From NCBI RefSeq assembly GCF_002878395.1, contig NC_061121.1:18005836-18069835 (forward strand): a stretch of 64,000 nucleotides of DNA, in the 5' to 3' direction. Positions 1-12,863 of the stretch are shown here, one piece after another. Position 1 is the first letter of the stretch; each line of letters begins with the position of its first letter. The stretch comes from Capsicum annuum. Lineage: Eukaryota > Streptophyta > Magnoliopsida > Solanales > Solanaceae. The notes under the pieces are model-generated. The model saw only the letters and a list, made by a program, of their open reading frames with translations, was not told where the DNA came from and searched no databases. A program made the position numbers and the translations under genes.

Positions 1-1037
1 TTCACAGCTTCATTATGATTCTATTTAGGCTGTTATGGAAAGGCTGACTAAGTCAGTACATTTCTTACCTATGCATCAATCTTACACAACAGAGGATTAT
101 GCTAGATTGTATGTTTGAGAGTTAGTCAGGTTGCATAGAGTTCCTGTGTCTATTATTTCAGATAGTAGTACTGAGTTCACTTCGCAGTTTTGGAGAGCAT
201 TTCAGAGGGGTCTTGGTATCCAAGAGAATTTGAGTTCCATTTTTCATTCGCAGATGGATAGTTAGGCCAAGAAAACCATCCATACTTTGGAGGATATGTT
301 GAGAGCATATGCTCTTTATTTAAAAGGTAGTTGGGATGAGCATTTGCCACTAATTGAGTTTGCATATAATAATAGGTATCACTCTAGCATCCATATAACA
401 TTATTTGAGGCCTTGTATGGTAGAAGATATAGATCACCCATAGGTTGGTTCTAAGTGGGTGAAGTTGCTTTTACAGGACTAGATGTAGTATTTGAGGCTA
501 TGGAGAAGTTCAAGTTAATTAGAGAGAGATTGAAGACCACTCAGAGTCGTCATAAGTCATATGCCGTTGTAAGAAGAAGAGACCTCGAGTTTGAAGTTGA
601 TGATTTGGTGTATCTAAAAATTAAGCCCATAAAGGGCGTGAAAATGTTTGGAAAAAAGAGGAAGCTTAGTCCCCGGTATGTTGGTCCTAATAAAATTTTG
701 AGCCGTGTTTGGAAAGTAGCCTATGAAGTTGAGTTTCCCGCAGAGTTGTCACCTGTTCATCTTGTCTTTCATGTTTCCAAGATTAGGAAGCTCATTGGAG
801 ATTCTATTATAGTAGATCCTTTAAGGAGCGCGATATTCAGACTAGTCTTTCATTTGAAGAGATTTTGGTTGAGATTCTAGATCGTCAATTCTGTAGACTA
901 AAGAACAAAGAATTTCCCTTGGTCAAAGTGTTATGGAAAAACCAGTCAGGTGAGGGCGCTACATGGGAAGCAGAAGCAAACATGCGAGCCAAGTACCCAC
1001 ACATTTTCTCCACCAGTTCAGATCAAGCCAAAGGTAC
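1..1037 (+). pseudogene. T1 integrase-chromodomain remnant (Tekay-type chromovirus)
   Basis: This is the 3' end of a Ty3/gypsy pol gene whose start lies outside the window. The integrase core is readable through stops near 116, 263 and 452. Visible motifs include LTKSVHFLP, SIISDSSTEF and LPLIEFAYNNRYHSS. The second catalytic Asp (codon 161) is kept. The Glu position (codon 269) reads Lys, and the preceding Gln is a TAG stop. A longer open stretch from 455 covers the integrase C-terminus with the GPY/F-type motif RYVGPNKIL (about 677-703) and HLVFHVSKIRKLIGD. A frameshift near 840 leads into a chromodomain-like tail (865-1015) with VLWKNQ, GATWEAEANM and YPHIF. That tail and the later PPT and LTR at 9399-9414 place T1 with Tekay-type chromoviruses. 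The protein would have inserted element cDNA into chromatin, but it cannot be functional. The gene body is cut off from its 3' UTR by element A. Confidence 0.93.
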
Positions 1038-1042
1038 CATTC
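1038..1042. repeat. Target site duplication of element A, left copy
   Basis: CATTC abuts the left end of element A. The same five bases follow its right end at 9212-9216. Ty3/gypsy integrases make 5-bp duplications, so this marks A as one intact insertion. Confidence 0.9.
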
Positions 1043-3069
1043 TATCACGACCCGAACTGGGGCCCTAGCCGTGATAGGTATTCCAAAGCATGAAGGCCCT
1101 AAACACCCCTATCTATCTGGTAATCGTGCACATAATTCATATGAGAACAAAAATGCGGAAGATGCACAATATTACGAAAACATGGTCATGAATCATACGA
1201 AAACAAAAATGGGAAGTAATGTCCCATAACCTCTATCAACATATAAAAATAACCGTCTGCTAAATCTCTACTACATGACTGAAACAAACAACTATCTAAA
1301 AAACTGGGACAAGGCCCCCAGTAGACCCCAAAACTACTAAATGATAAATAAGTTGCCAGACATCAGACCTTCTGAAATATAGAAGGCTCACCAAGTGACT
1401 CTGCAAATCTACCTGAACAATCTACTGATTATCTGGACCCCTAGGTTATGCCTCCGAACCTGAGAGGGAAGGGGGTGAATACAAAAGTACTGGTACGCAA
1501 AGTAATCAAAAACAAAATACAATATTTTAACAAAATACAATTGAGAGCCATTATAAAGCAGTTTCGTATCAAATCATTTGAAAACACATGGGCATAATGT
1601 AATAGTTTTTAAACAACAATGCAATGCAGCTGAGCTTGGTGGAATACCCAATAATATTTTAATTACACCAACTGTAAAAACCTCGGTTTTCGCCGAGATT
1701 AGAGAATAAGTGAGGGGAAGACAAGCAAGATCACACAGCAGGGTGTCTCGACCCAATGAAGTATGGTCGTGCACAAGATCACAAAGCAGGGCTCCTAACC
1801 ATAGTTCCAAGGTGGGATTATATATATCAGGTACACAAGATCACAAATCAGGGTACCAATTTCCCTTGTCGGCAAACATGATTTCCAGCAATGAGCCCTT
1901 ATACTCAAACGCCTTCTTCGGACATCCACCTATCTAATGAAAAAATCAATGCATTCAACTTTATTTAATTTAATCACATATCATATTCTGTAGGGTATCG
2001 TCATACCCGACTTGCAAGTCATCAGTATCCTGTCATTCTTTTCCTTCAACCATTATATTCAACATGTATCAAAAAAAACAACCCTCTCCTTGCAAGTCGA
2101 AAATCATATCCAATCATAAGAATTTTCAAAACATTTCATGTCATGCTCGTGAAGATGATTTAAAACAAATTCACATCATATGAAAATATAAAACAAAATA
2201 ATATCAAGAGAGGGATTTCATATAATTCATTCTCTCAAGTTAACATCTTTTTGAAACACATGCATATAGATATATAATATATCAAATCACTTAGGGAATA
2301 AGCTTAAAGACCAAATCAATAGCAAAGAAACGTTTAAAACATGATTTATATTCATAATTTCAAAACCCCCATTATTAAAACATGAATTTTAAACCCATGA
2401 TATTTTTAGGATAGCCCCACGTACCTCTATTTTAGAAAGACATTAGGTTCTTATTGAAGCCCACGATTTGGGGATTCCAAATATGCGATCGATTTTGAAA
2501 ACCTATGGTTGAATCTCGAACTACTTGGGTTTTTAGTTTCAAACCCTTATAGATGTTCTTGAAGAAAATTGAGAGAAAACCACATATATTGGGTGAAATA
2601 AGGCTCAATCCTATGTTATTGATATATATATAGGGGTTGGAAAATTACTGTTTGGTCCCTTAGAAGACGGAGTTGAAGTGCAGTTTTTTTTTGTCTAGGA
2701 CGTTTACCTGGGCAGCGCCTTGCCTTGACCCTGGGTGAGATCAGGGCGGCGCCATGCCTAGCCCAGGGGAGAACCCTGGGCAGCGCCCTTTAATCACGTT
2801 GAGCTACTGGTTCGGGCAACCAAACATACCCTTACGCTACTCAAAAAAATTTCAAAACTGGTCTGAGATGTACTATAAGCTTGCCCGATCGTAACACAAC
2901 TTAAAAATTGAAAATCGAAAGTCGGTAAGGTCAAAAATAATAATCCCGAAGATTGAAAGCAAAAAATGTAACTAAGTCTTTTTGACACTTAGAATATTTT
3001 CAAGTTTCTTATTCCGTGCATATGCTAATAAGAGACAACGCATTGGACAAATTTTTATGGGGCGTTACC
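1043..3069 (-). repeat. Element A 3' LTR (left copy)
   Basis: Matches 7195-9211 along its whole length in the same orientation. On the - strand it runs from GTAACGCCCC at the right to GGGTCGTGATA at the left. The terminal bases have drifted from TG...CA. A TATA-rich run at about 2618-2634 lies just downstream (on the - strand) of GC-rich repeats at 2700-2795, as expected for a U3 promoter. The short reading frames across it are chance. Confidence 0.9.
2690..2800 (-). promoter_or_regulatory. GC-rich repeat cluster in U3 of element A LTR
   Basis: GC-rich, self-complementary short motifs recur here, such as CAGGGCGGCGCC, CTGGGCAGCGCC and CCTGGGC. They stand out in an AT-rich LTR. The TATA-like run CTATATATATATC follows about 70 bases further along the - strand. 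The right LTR has the same block at 8835-8930. A role as enhancer or methylation target is inference. Confidence 0.5.
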
Positions 3070-3085
3070 TTATCTCCCCCTTGGG
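3070..3085 (-). other. Polypurine tract of element A
   Basis: On the - strand this reads CCCAAGGGGGAGATA directly before the 3' LTR. It follows a TTCGAGGACGAATGA stretch that is typical of Tekay-type elements. The PPT primes plus-strand DNA synthesis. Confidence 0.85.
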
Positions 3086-6000
3086 ATCATTCGTCCTCGA
3101 ATGATGCGTCCTCTAATAAGTATACACTGATTTGAAACATGACTGTATGACTGGAACTACTAATATTCAGAATTCTTATATCGGACATACATATATGTTG
3201 CATGGAATACTCGACTGAGTCATTATCATGAGAACGGGACTGAATATCTGATAATCTGAACTTTTTCTATTGAACATGCATTTCTAATGCATGCATATCT
3301 GGCTGAACTGAAGTATGAACATATGGACGAATACGCAATAATAACTGATGCGAAGCTTGTAATAATAATCTATGCATGCAACTTAATGGGGTATCTCCCC
3401 CTTGTGACACAACGTCCTTCTATGAATGCTCAATTCACTAAGATACTCGAAAAAAATTGAGGCGATGCACTGGCACCTAAAAACTAAATCACAACTACAC
3501 ATCTGGAATCTGAATCTAGTACATGACTCATGAGTTGTTCTATATTCACAACTACTAGTATACTCTACCTTAGAATAGTAACATAGCTGAGATTTTGGGT
3601 AGCATGATTAAATGAAAAGACAAGAAAACAAGTCATGCGAATCTGACTGGTAAACTGATTTGTTGGCCACATAGACTGAACTATACTGGAAACTTATACT
3701 AAATCTGGAGTATCTTATCAACACTCATCCTAACAAAGTCCTAGTAGCATTAGGTAGCAAAATGTCTTGGGCATGAGTCACACACGACATCCAACTATAG
3801 GATCCCAATGTTAACATTACTCTACAGCCTGGAATATAGACATATAACTCATAAATTAGGATAGAATTGCCATGCCTTAGTCAGTGCGACTTATTACTTT
3901 CAAGATTGGCACACCCTTCGAATACTCCCTTAACTATACTATTTCCAATAGATACCACATTCATTCGATTCAACTTATCGTATTAGCGTTTATAAATCTT
4001 TCCACTAATGTCTATAGTAACTTAAATCCTCTTCACCGTGATCAGGACTAACTCCAACTCACAAAATACTACATGTCATTCCACGATACTAGTCTAGACC
4101 ATAAGATTCAACCTTTTATATCTCTTAAAAGATCACACCCTAAGCATATCATTCTGCACCACTTCAATGACTAACTCTGAACTATTACTATGAATTCACT
4201 AGCGCATATTGCATTCCTCCACTACCATCCCAATATGTCATTCAAGCCTATTTTATAACCATATGTGAACTTCAAGGCACCACCCATAAAGACATACTAC
4301 ACATATTCACTAAACCACCATCAATATAATCCCCACGTGCTACCCCCAGAACATACACACACAAATTCCCACTAACCATCACATATATCAAAGATTTGGC
4401 CCCAATCTTACTTCACACTTATGACCTTATCTAAACGAGAATGCAATGATTTTTAGCAACAAAAAAACATTTACTCGTCATAACCATCATCACATAAAAA
4501 GGAGTCACAAAAAGGTTAGAACATAAGATCTTGAAGCATAGAAGGATATTATATGAAACTTAACACTTCATTGAGGCCTAAGGAATAGCAAATCAACATT
4601 CAAGATTTATCAAAGCACTCTGAATTTAGGATATATATGGCTACAAGCTGAATCTCACCAATCATTTGTCCTAAAACATAAGTTATGGAGACTGACCATA
4701 CTATCGGGCATAAATATATGTTTCATGAGCTGCACGACCTCAATTTGGAGTTCGTAACATATGGAATGTATTTCCAACTATTGAATGAACTAGAACTCTT
4801 CATTTTAGAACTGGAAGAGTACATGATTCTCTATCACAAGAATGATCATGGACAATGATTATCGAACTGATATGTAAGGCTTGAGTATGTATTAGGATCA
4901 TTGAAAAATACTAATAAAGGAATGGGTTGAGTCTCTCCCTCACTTTTTGCCGTTCTATGTCATCATGACATCACTACTAGAATATGAGAGCCTGACTATG
5001 TTATTCATTCTATCATCTCCCCTAGGCTTCAAGCCATCATATTATGTTCCAGAGATCTCTTATTACTAGACTCTAAACTGAACTACACTCACTGAACTCT
5101 AGGGTCTAGAATATAGCAATACGCGCAATTAATATAAATTAACCCGAATGACTACACCTGGAAGTGGAAGACCCCCTGCTAATACTACTTTCTTAGGTAC
5201 ACTCTATCTTTCTATAGCCCCAAAAGTCATAGTATAATACTAGCATATTTACTAACTTTGAATCTTTAAAAGAAAGCTCAAACTTAGCTTCTAACGCTTA
5301 ACATGGATATCACCGAGCCTTTGACGAACAATACAACTTTTGTCATCGTATACCAATATTGCTACTCCAAACTTATGTCTCTCTACCATGAGAATCAAGA
5401 TCAAATCATAGGCTAAACACTATTAATCAAAGCTCCTTAACTTGTCTATCTAGAACACCATATACCATGTAACTAGTTTTTTTCCACCTAGAAACTCAAC
5501 GGTACCACTAGCCACACAAATCATGTAATAACCTTAGAAAAATACTGTAACCTCATATCATCTTGGCATACTTCTACATAATATATTCAACACCATACTT
5601 CATTGCAAATCAATTAAATCAAGCCTATTAGATCACTTCTATAAAACTAGTATCAATACCCAAGCATTCATCTCATCCACCTTCATGGACTTCAACTGTT
5701 TAAACATAATGTCTAGTGCTAAACAAAATTTTACAACCCAACCTGACGCATGATTCTCACTTGAAAATGATGAAATAAATATCAAGAAACACTAGTACAC
5801 GAGAACTTCATAACAACAATAATTGATTTTGACCATACGGTTTTCCTTATCATAATCCCTTAGCACGTACTATTTCAACAATCAAGCCTACTAATTTTAT
5901 CCCACAAAACATGCATCATCGATCTCATGCCACTATTTTTACCACCACATTCAAAACTTAAGTTCAAGCCTATAGTTTATTATCAATCATCTACCACCAA

Positions 6001-6477
6001 TGATGAGTGCAACATAATATGATAGTCTATAAAATTTACACATTCAAATCAAACACCTCAAAATCCACTAGATACATTCTCACAAGTTGTACTAGTCTAC
6101 AACAACCAACGAAAAGAAGGTCAAGGGGTAAAGTTACATAATAGATATGATCAACCTTAATCTTATATTATAACCCCATACAATCTTTTCTACTTAGACG
6201 AATTTCTAACCTCATAATTACTTACTCAATCATACATTTAGACTACCTTCAATTTCCACAACAACCATGAGTGTATAATAATAACTTACTTGCTAGTAAA
6301 GCCATTTTCATAGTTCAAGCAACCGACAAATCACCCCGACTAACAACTCTTTCTTTACCTTCTACTAAACTAACATAAAAGGATGAATCACCTATTTACT
6401 AACTCTATCTCATGCAAACAGACTTAGCTACACATATATTAAACCAACACAAGAACAACAAGTTGGACAACAAGATA

Positions 6478-6514
6478 CTAGTGAATCAAAATAGGCCATA
6501 CACGGCTTCACTAG
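6478..6514. repeat. Stem-loop CTAGTGAA...TTCACTAG, copy 1
   Basis: An 8-bp perfect inverted repeat (CTAGTGAA / TTCACTAG) encloses a loop of about 21 bases. A second copy follows at 6569-6604, and one copy lies at the matching place in element B (39543-39579). Confidence 0.6.
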
Positions 6515-6568
6515 ACTTTTATTTTGTATATTGAACAAGAAAATGAGATGAATGACAAGGCAACTATG

Positions 6569-6604
6569 CTAGTGAATTGAAAGAGCCCCACATGGCTTCA
6601 CTAG
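6569..6604. repeat. Stem-loop CTAGTGAA...TTCACTAG, copy 2
   Basis: The same 8-bp stem as at 6478, with an inner AGCC/GGCT pairing that lengthens the hairpin. It arose by a local duplication of about 90 bases in element A. Confidence 0.6.
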
Positions 6605-7178
6605 ACTTTATTTTTTCAACAACATTTTAACTCATACTATTATTCGGGTGGAAATACAGTTCAAATATTCTGTTACACATCATTCCCCCTGAAGCACAAC
6701 ATCAGCAACATAATATTTTTTTTGGAAAGGGACTGAATACACTTAATACCGCAGGCTAAAAAGCATGATTTCATTAATATCAATGTTCACACTCGCATCA
6801 ATACACTTTGAAGAAAATAGACTCATCTCAAGTCCTTGCACAATTTTTAAAATCTTATATGATTCAATCAGAAAGGACTATATCATGTAGATTCTAAAAA
6901 TTTTGCACTTGAACCACCCCAATAATGGGACATGTCTGAGAACATCAGAGTAATGAAAGAATTTCGGATGGCTTTTACTTTCGTATGGGCGACACCATAG
7001 CACAAATTAATGTATGAAAGAGGAATATTTTGACTCTTTTGAATGAACTAGAACATGAAGAAAGAGATATATTCCTAAACACCTAGTAGCCTTCTGCTTA
7101 TAAGTGTGGCGCGCTACACACCCATAAAAAAGACTCTACCCAATGCAATTTCGCAGACACCCTGGGATCATGAACCAT

Positions 7179-7190
7179 GCTTTGGTACCA
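7179..7190 (-). other. Primer binding site of element A (initiator tRNA-Met type)
   Basis: On the - strand it reads TGGTACCAAAGC, 10 of 12 bases like the usual TGGTATCAGAGC. It sits four bases inside the 5' LTR. Confidence 0.8.
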
Positions 7191-7194
7191 ATTT

Positions 7195-9211
7195 TGTCAT
7201 AACCCAAACCGAAGCCCTGGCCATGATGGGTATACCAAACCATGAAGGCCCGAAACACCCTTATCTGTCTAGTAATCATGCACATAATTCATATGATAAC
7301 AGAAATGCAGAAGATACACAATATTATGGAAACATGGTCATGAATCACATGAAAACAAAAATGAGAAGTACTGTCCCACAACCTCTATCAACATTTAATA
7401 AAAAAACCATTTGCAAAATCTCTACTAAATGACTGAAACAAACAACTATCTAAAAAATTGGGACAAGGCCCCCAGTAGACCCCAAAACAGCTAAATGATA
7501 AATAAACAGCTCTGGAATATACAAGGCTCACCAAGTACTCTGCAAATCTTCCTAAAGAATCTTCTGATTATCTGGACCCCTAGGTTGTGCCTCCAAACTT
7601 GGGAGGGAAGGGGGTCAATATAAAAGTATTGTTACGTAGAGTAATCCAAAACAAAATATAATATTCTTACAAAATATAAGTGAGAGCCATTATAAAGTAG
7701 TTTCGTATCAAATCATTTGAAAACACATAGGCATAATGCAATAGTTTTTCAACAACAATGCAATGTAGTTGAGCTAGGTGGAATACCCTATAATATCATA
7801 TTTACACCAACTGTCAAACCTTGGTTGCCACTGAGATTAGAGTATAAGTGAGGGGAAGACATGCAAGATGACACAGCAGGGTGTCTCGACGTAATGAAGT
7901 ATGGTAGTGCACAAGATCACAAAGTAGGGCTCCTAACCATAGTCCCAAAGTGTGATAATATATATCAGGTACATAAGATCACAAAGCAGGGTACCGATTT
8001 CCCTTGTCGGCAAACATGATTTCCAGCAATGAGCCCTTATACTCAAATGACTACTTCGGGCATCCACATATCTCATGAACAAATCAATGCATTCAACGTC
8101 ATTTAATTTAATCACATATCATATTCTGTAGGGTATCATCATACCCGACTTTCAAGGCATCAGTATCACATCACTCTTTTCATTCAACCATTATATTCAA
8201 CATGTATCAATATAAACAACCCTCTCCTTGCAAGTCGTAAATCATATCCAATCATAACAATTTTCAAAACATTTCATGTCATGATCGTCAAGATGATTTC
8301 AAACAAATTCACATCGTATGAAAATTTAAAACTAAATTATATCAAGAGAGGGATTTCATATAATCCATGCTCCCAAGTTAACATCTTTTTGAAACTCATG
8401 CATATAGATATATAATATATCAAATCACTATGGGAATAGTCCTAAAGACCAAATCAATATCCTAGAAATGTTTAAAACATTATTTATATTCATAATTTCA
8501 AAACCCCCATTATTAAAACATGAATTTTAAGCCCATGAGATTTTTAGGATAGCCCCACGTACCTCTATTTTAGAAAGACATTTGGTGCTAATTGAAGCCC
8601 ACGATTTGGGGATTCTAAATATGTGATCAATTTCAAAAACCTAGGGTTGAATCTTGAACTACTTTGGTTTTTGTTTGAAAGACTTATAGATGTTCTTGAA
8701 GATAATTGAGAGAAAACCATATATTTTGGGTGAAATGAGGCTCAATCCCATGTTATAGATATATATAGGTGTTGGAAAATTACTATTTCACCCCTTAGAA
8801 TACGGAGATGAAGTGCAGTTTTTTTTTGCTTTGGTCCAGGGCGTTAACCTGGGTGGTACCTCGCCTTGACCCAGGGTGAGACTAGGGTAGCGCCTTGCCT
8901 AGCCCAGGAGAGAACCCTGGGTGGCGCCCTTTAATCACGTTGAGCTACTGGTTTGGGCAACAAAACATGCCCTTATAATACTCAAAAAAATTTCAAAACT
9001 TGTTAGAGATGTACTATGAGCTTGCTCGATCATAACGCAACTTAAAAATTGAAAATCAAAAGTCGATAAGGTCAAAAATAAGAATCCTGAAGATTGAAAG
9101 ATCAAAATGTAACTAAGCCCTTTTTACACTTAGAATATTACCAAGTTTCTTATTTCATGCACATGCTAATATGAGACAACGCATTGCATAAATTTTTACA
9201 GGGGCGCTACA
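7195..9211 (-). repeat. Element A 5' LTR (right copy)
   Basis: Full-length partner of 1043-3069. On the - strand it starts TGTAGCGCCCC at 9211 and ends GGGTTATGACA at 7195, so the TG...CA ends are intact. A TATA-like run lies at about 8756-8768, downstream of GC-rich repeats at 8835-8930. Confidence 0.92.
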
Positions 9212-9216
9212 CATTC
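9212..9216. repeat. Target site duplication of element A, right copy
   Basis: CATTC, identical to 1038-1042. T1 sequence resumes from here. Confidence 0.9.
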
Positions 9217-9413
9217 TTTCTTAATTCAGAACCTTTTCTAATCAAAGTTGTTGCTATAAATCTATTCTTATTATAATTTTACGCATTCTCTGAATTATTC
9301 AAGAGTCTCGAATGATATGAAGTCAGTTTAGCAAGTTTTTTCAGCTATACATACTTAGCTTCCTCTATAATTCTAGTGACATTCGAGGAAGAATATTCCC
9401 AAGAGGGAGATAT
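9217..9413 (+). other. T1 3' untranslated region and polypurine tract
   Basis: Non-coding tail of T1 that was contiguous with position 1042 before A inserted. It contains the Tekay-type motif ACATTCGAGGAAGAATATTC and the PPT CCCAAGAGGGAGATA (9398-9412), immediately before the LTR. Confidence 0.85.
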
Positions 9414-11745
9414 TGTAAGACCCCACAAAGTTTCCTCATCGTTACAGCTTTCAAAACAACTCACAAGAAGGTTTACACTTAGGAATTTCAGCTAAGTGTT
9501 TAACACTTTGTTTATTTTTTAGCCATTGAATTTTGATGAATTATTTTGCAACCTTCCCAACCTTCGTTTCTTGATTTCTTTATTGCATTATGATGGGGCA
9601 AGTCGAGAGTACGTCCCGGATGAGTTTCGAAATTTTTAGACAAGCTTAAAGGCATATTTTAGTATCATAAATAGTAGCTCAGGGTGATAGGCCCGCGCCG
9701 CCGTGGATATCGCGCAGCACCAGGCAAGGAAGCACCCTGCAAGTTCGGTGAACTAAGTAGGGTGATGCCTTTCTAAGTCTAACGGACTAGGAAGGGCGAC
9801 GTCTTGGCTATTCCGCCTGGTACAATTTTTAGCCCCTAATTCCATCTCAGTAAGGGTAAAATTGGTATTTTCCAATATCTTATCCTCTTTAACACGAGAT
9901 TTATCCCCAAATACACCAAAATCCATTATTTTTCATCAAAATCACTCAAGAACTTGCATTAGGGTTTCAACCTAAAGATCAAAATATCCTAAGATTCCAC
10001 CATGGGTTTTCAATAATTTTTCCAAATTTGAATTCCCCATTGCGAGGGCTACAAGATGCACCTAATATTTCACGAATAGCACTCTAAAGTTAAGAGTTTT
10101 TCAAAGCTCCAAATTCAAGGTATGTGGGGTTAAACAAGAACACTCTTTCGTTCTTCTGACCAAAAGTCTTACTTTTCTCGATGAATTTTCGGATTTTCAA
10201 GTTGAAAACATGTCTAGTTTGATATATTTTGAGTTTGCATAAATATACACTTGACAAGTCTTGAATTGCATGATTATTTTGATATTTATGATCTTTAATT
10301 GATAATTCATGTTATACATTGTACATTCCTATATTGATTTGAGATTTTCCAAGAATTTCAAAGATCATTGTCATGAATTGAGCTTTATTGTAAAGTTGTG
10401 ATTCTTTGAGAAGGAATTATTGCTATTTTTCCAAAGTGTTTCAAAAAGTGTAAGTATATTTCCCATCATATTTAAACTTTAAAGTTATTGATGATAATTC
10501 TTCTAAGATTTCAAGAAAAAGGTTGATTTTTTATCCTAGGCTAGGGAAGAAATCCACACATTCTTGATTTAAGTTAAAGGGAAACACAGTTGGCTTCCAT
10601 TACATACTGTTGAATGGTTTAAGGTGGATTTTCTTACAAGTTCTGAGCTAAGACCAGGAGTAGTATGGATTTTCTTACAAGTTCTGAGCTAAGACCAGGA
10701 GTAGTATTTAACACCCAGTTGGGCTTGATTCTAAGGTCTCATGCCCAAGAACTACATGCCCCCGTAGTTTTTGATTGACCTGAAGTGGGTTAAGCTAGTG
10801 ATCACTAAAAAGTAAAGGTTCTACTCCGATGGAAAAGATAGAACAGCTCTCCCCAATGTGGGAATGACATTGGACTCCATGTAAATCACATGGTTTATGT
10901 TGGTTATAAGAATCTCCTAAGTTTTCATATGTCACATGTCTTAAAGTTTTTTTAAAAGTCTTAAGTCTTTGAGTTTTAAGGATGTTTTTATTCTTCTTAT
11001 TATAAAAGTATGAGTTTGACAGTGTATGTATTGTGAAAACTATGATCGTAAGACCTCTGAAGTTTCCAAAGATTGAAGTGTACCTCCTCAAAGTTGATGT
11101 TTTAAGATCTCTTCTAGTTTACAAGTTTGAGAACAAAGAAAGAATCTAGATTTAGAATAAAGTGTAATGACTCATGTTATTTACATACATGTTTCTTATT
11201 CATGATTTATCAGAGTTTATTCAAGCTATGTGAGTCATCTACATTAGCATGCATGTTTTCTGTAAAGACATATTGTATTGTTTTATATAAATGCATACAC
11301 CCCCGCATACTCAGTACATACTTAAAGTACCGACCCCCATACAAGTCTATGTGCAACATTATCTTATAATATGTAGGTTTAGGTGCTCAATCCCAGCGTT
11401 GTCAGTGATTCCCAAGTGCCTTGGCCTACATTCCTACAGTGGTGATCGTCATGTTTTGAGGGCCTATATTTTTATATTAGCTCTATTAGTAGTTGTTTTA
11501 TTTTATTTCATTGAGTATGAGTCAGTTGGGGATCTGTTACAATGACTCTCCAAATTTCTTTAGTAGTAGAGGCTTTGTCAGACTAGATTGGAAGAAGCTT
11601 TAGACTTGCAGAATTTTTTTACTCTTACTGTACTCATCCATTTTTTAGCTAGACATGATATGATAGGTTACATCATTTTACTATCATTATCTTGAAATAA
11701 GTATTTAGACTTAGTAGAAGGATCCAAGGGTTTGCTTAGGACTAC
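9414..11745 (+). repeat. T1 3' LTR, truncated at its right end
   Basis: Starts TGTAAGACCCCAC right after the PPT. GC-rich repeats (about 9680-9830) are followed by AT-rich sequence with pyrimidine stretches, the usual U3 to R order. It loses the expected ...CA end near 11745, where it runs into the gag remnant of element C. No partner copy is in the window. The 60-100 codon reading frames inside are chance. Confidence 0.75.
10625..10706 (+). repeat. Perfect 41-bp tandem duplication in T1 LTR
   Basis: 10625-10665 and 10666-10706 are identical (unit begins TGGATTTTCTTACAAG). Identity in such decayed DNA points to a recent slippage event. Confidence 0.9.
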
Positions 11746-12863
11746 TTGCCCACTAGTAGCACTGTAGGTGGCACCCTACTGATTTGGATGACTGGACTGA
11801 GCTGAGGAACAGTTATTATAACCCTAAAAACCTGACTTGGGACCACCTCCAAATTTTTGTATTGGCTTGCTATATCCAAAACACACATCACTACCAGCTT
11901 TGCAAGTACACTGATCGTGCTTGCCATATATCTAAAAAAGAGGATAGGTTCGAGTACTACTAACACTGCCCTAAGAATTAGATCCTGGCGCCACATCTCT
12001 GCTGCCATCTCTGAATTTTGTACTAGAGTACTGGCTGAGGAAGGAGCTAGAAAAGATGACTTTGGGTCAACCTGAGAACGATTTCCACCTTCTAACTTAG
12101 GTTGATAAAAGTTGAAACCTACATGTCCTTGCTCTCTTATTCTACTTGTATCTCATCTTAATCTTTTGTTTTTCTATCTGGTAGGAATGTATCATAATAT
12201 GTCCATCTCACTAATCAACATCGCAAATCTGCACTAATTCACCACACTATCATTCACCCCAGAAAAAAACTTACTTATCTTAGCCCTATTTTTTGCCACT
12301 ACATGAGGAGCGTATCTATCTAGTTGAGTAAACTTTAGAGAATACTCTTTGACTATCATGTTTCCCTGCCTGAGGTTGATAAATTTTAACACCTTATCTT
12401 CCTTCATCTCTACGGGAAAGAATCAATCAAGAAATACAGTGGCAAACTCCTCCTATTCTGTGGGCCCTACATCTCTAGCCCTCTTTACTTTCCACTACTT
12501 GAACCATGTGTGAACCATATTTTGCAACTGATATGCAGCTAGCTCAGCACTCTCACTAGTAGTAACCCCCATGTTATATGTAACCTTTTAAACCTGATCA
12601 AGGAATTTCTGAGGTTCCTCATCTAACTTAGACCCAAAAAAGTATGGAGGATTTATTCGGGTGAAGTCCCGAATCTCGGCTGCAGCTGAATTGGCCACTG
12701 GTTTGGTCGGAATGATAGTTGGTCGTTCATTCTGGGTAGCAATTGAATTAGCAAGAGTAGTGAATACAGCTTTGAACTCAGCATAAGAGATATATTCATA
12801 TAAGGGATCTTCTTGGATAAACTGAGGGGTTGACTGATCCCCGTTTCTTCTTTTGGCAAGCAT
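11746..12863 (-). pseudogene. Element C gag remnant
   Basis: Ty3/gypsy Gag on the - strand. The start region (12863 down to 12588) is open for 91 codons and contains RDFTRINPPYFFGS and EEPQKFLDQV, the usual entry to the capsid region. After a stop come AAYQLQNMVHTWFK, NLRQGNMIVKEYSLKFTQLDRYAP and related capsid text, interrupted by stops. A Cys-rich stretch near 11870 may be the former zinc knuckle. It would have formed the particle shell. The reading ends abruptly near 11745 against the T1 LTR, so protease and polymerase are missing. The start is chosen at ATG 12863, just after the leader. Confidence 0.87.

Larger units (their letters stand above)
3086..7178 (-). other. Element A internal region, non-coding
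   Basis: About 4.1 kb without a reading frame of note and without Gag, protease, reverse transcriptase or integrase motifs in any frame. It aligns in order with the internal region of element B. For example 4500-4900 matches about 37450-37800, and 5180-5760 matches about 38520-39030. Near the primer site (7085-7150) it keeps the leader found in the coding Tekay-type elements of the window (GTGTAGCGCGCCACACTTAT on the - strand). The leader is therefore shared with autonomous relatives and the core is not. Confidence 0.75.
1043..9211 (-). mobile_element. Element A: non-autonomous LTR retrotransposon inserted in T1
   Basis: A complete LTR element in - orientation. Two LTRs of about 2.0 kb (1043-3069 and 7195-9211) flank an internal region of about 4.1 kb. 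A Met-type primer site lies next to the right LTR, a PPT lies next to the left LTR, and the target duplication CATTC is exact. No gag or pol similarity is visible in the internal region on either strand. That layout (long LTRs, kilobase non-coding core, normal priming signals) is what is called a LARD, a large retrotransposon derivative. Such elements are moved by proteins of relatives. The internal region is homologous to that of element B although the LTRs differ. The two LTRs look roughly 90% alike by eye in sampled stretches, so the insertion is not recent. Confidence 0.9.

Noticed and set aside
7106..7432. 108-codon + strand frame
   Set aside because: It runs across the primer site into the element A LTR, antisense to the element. 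The matching frame in the other LTR is short and broken.
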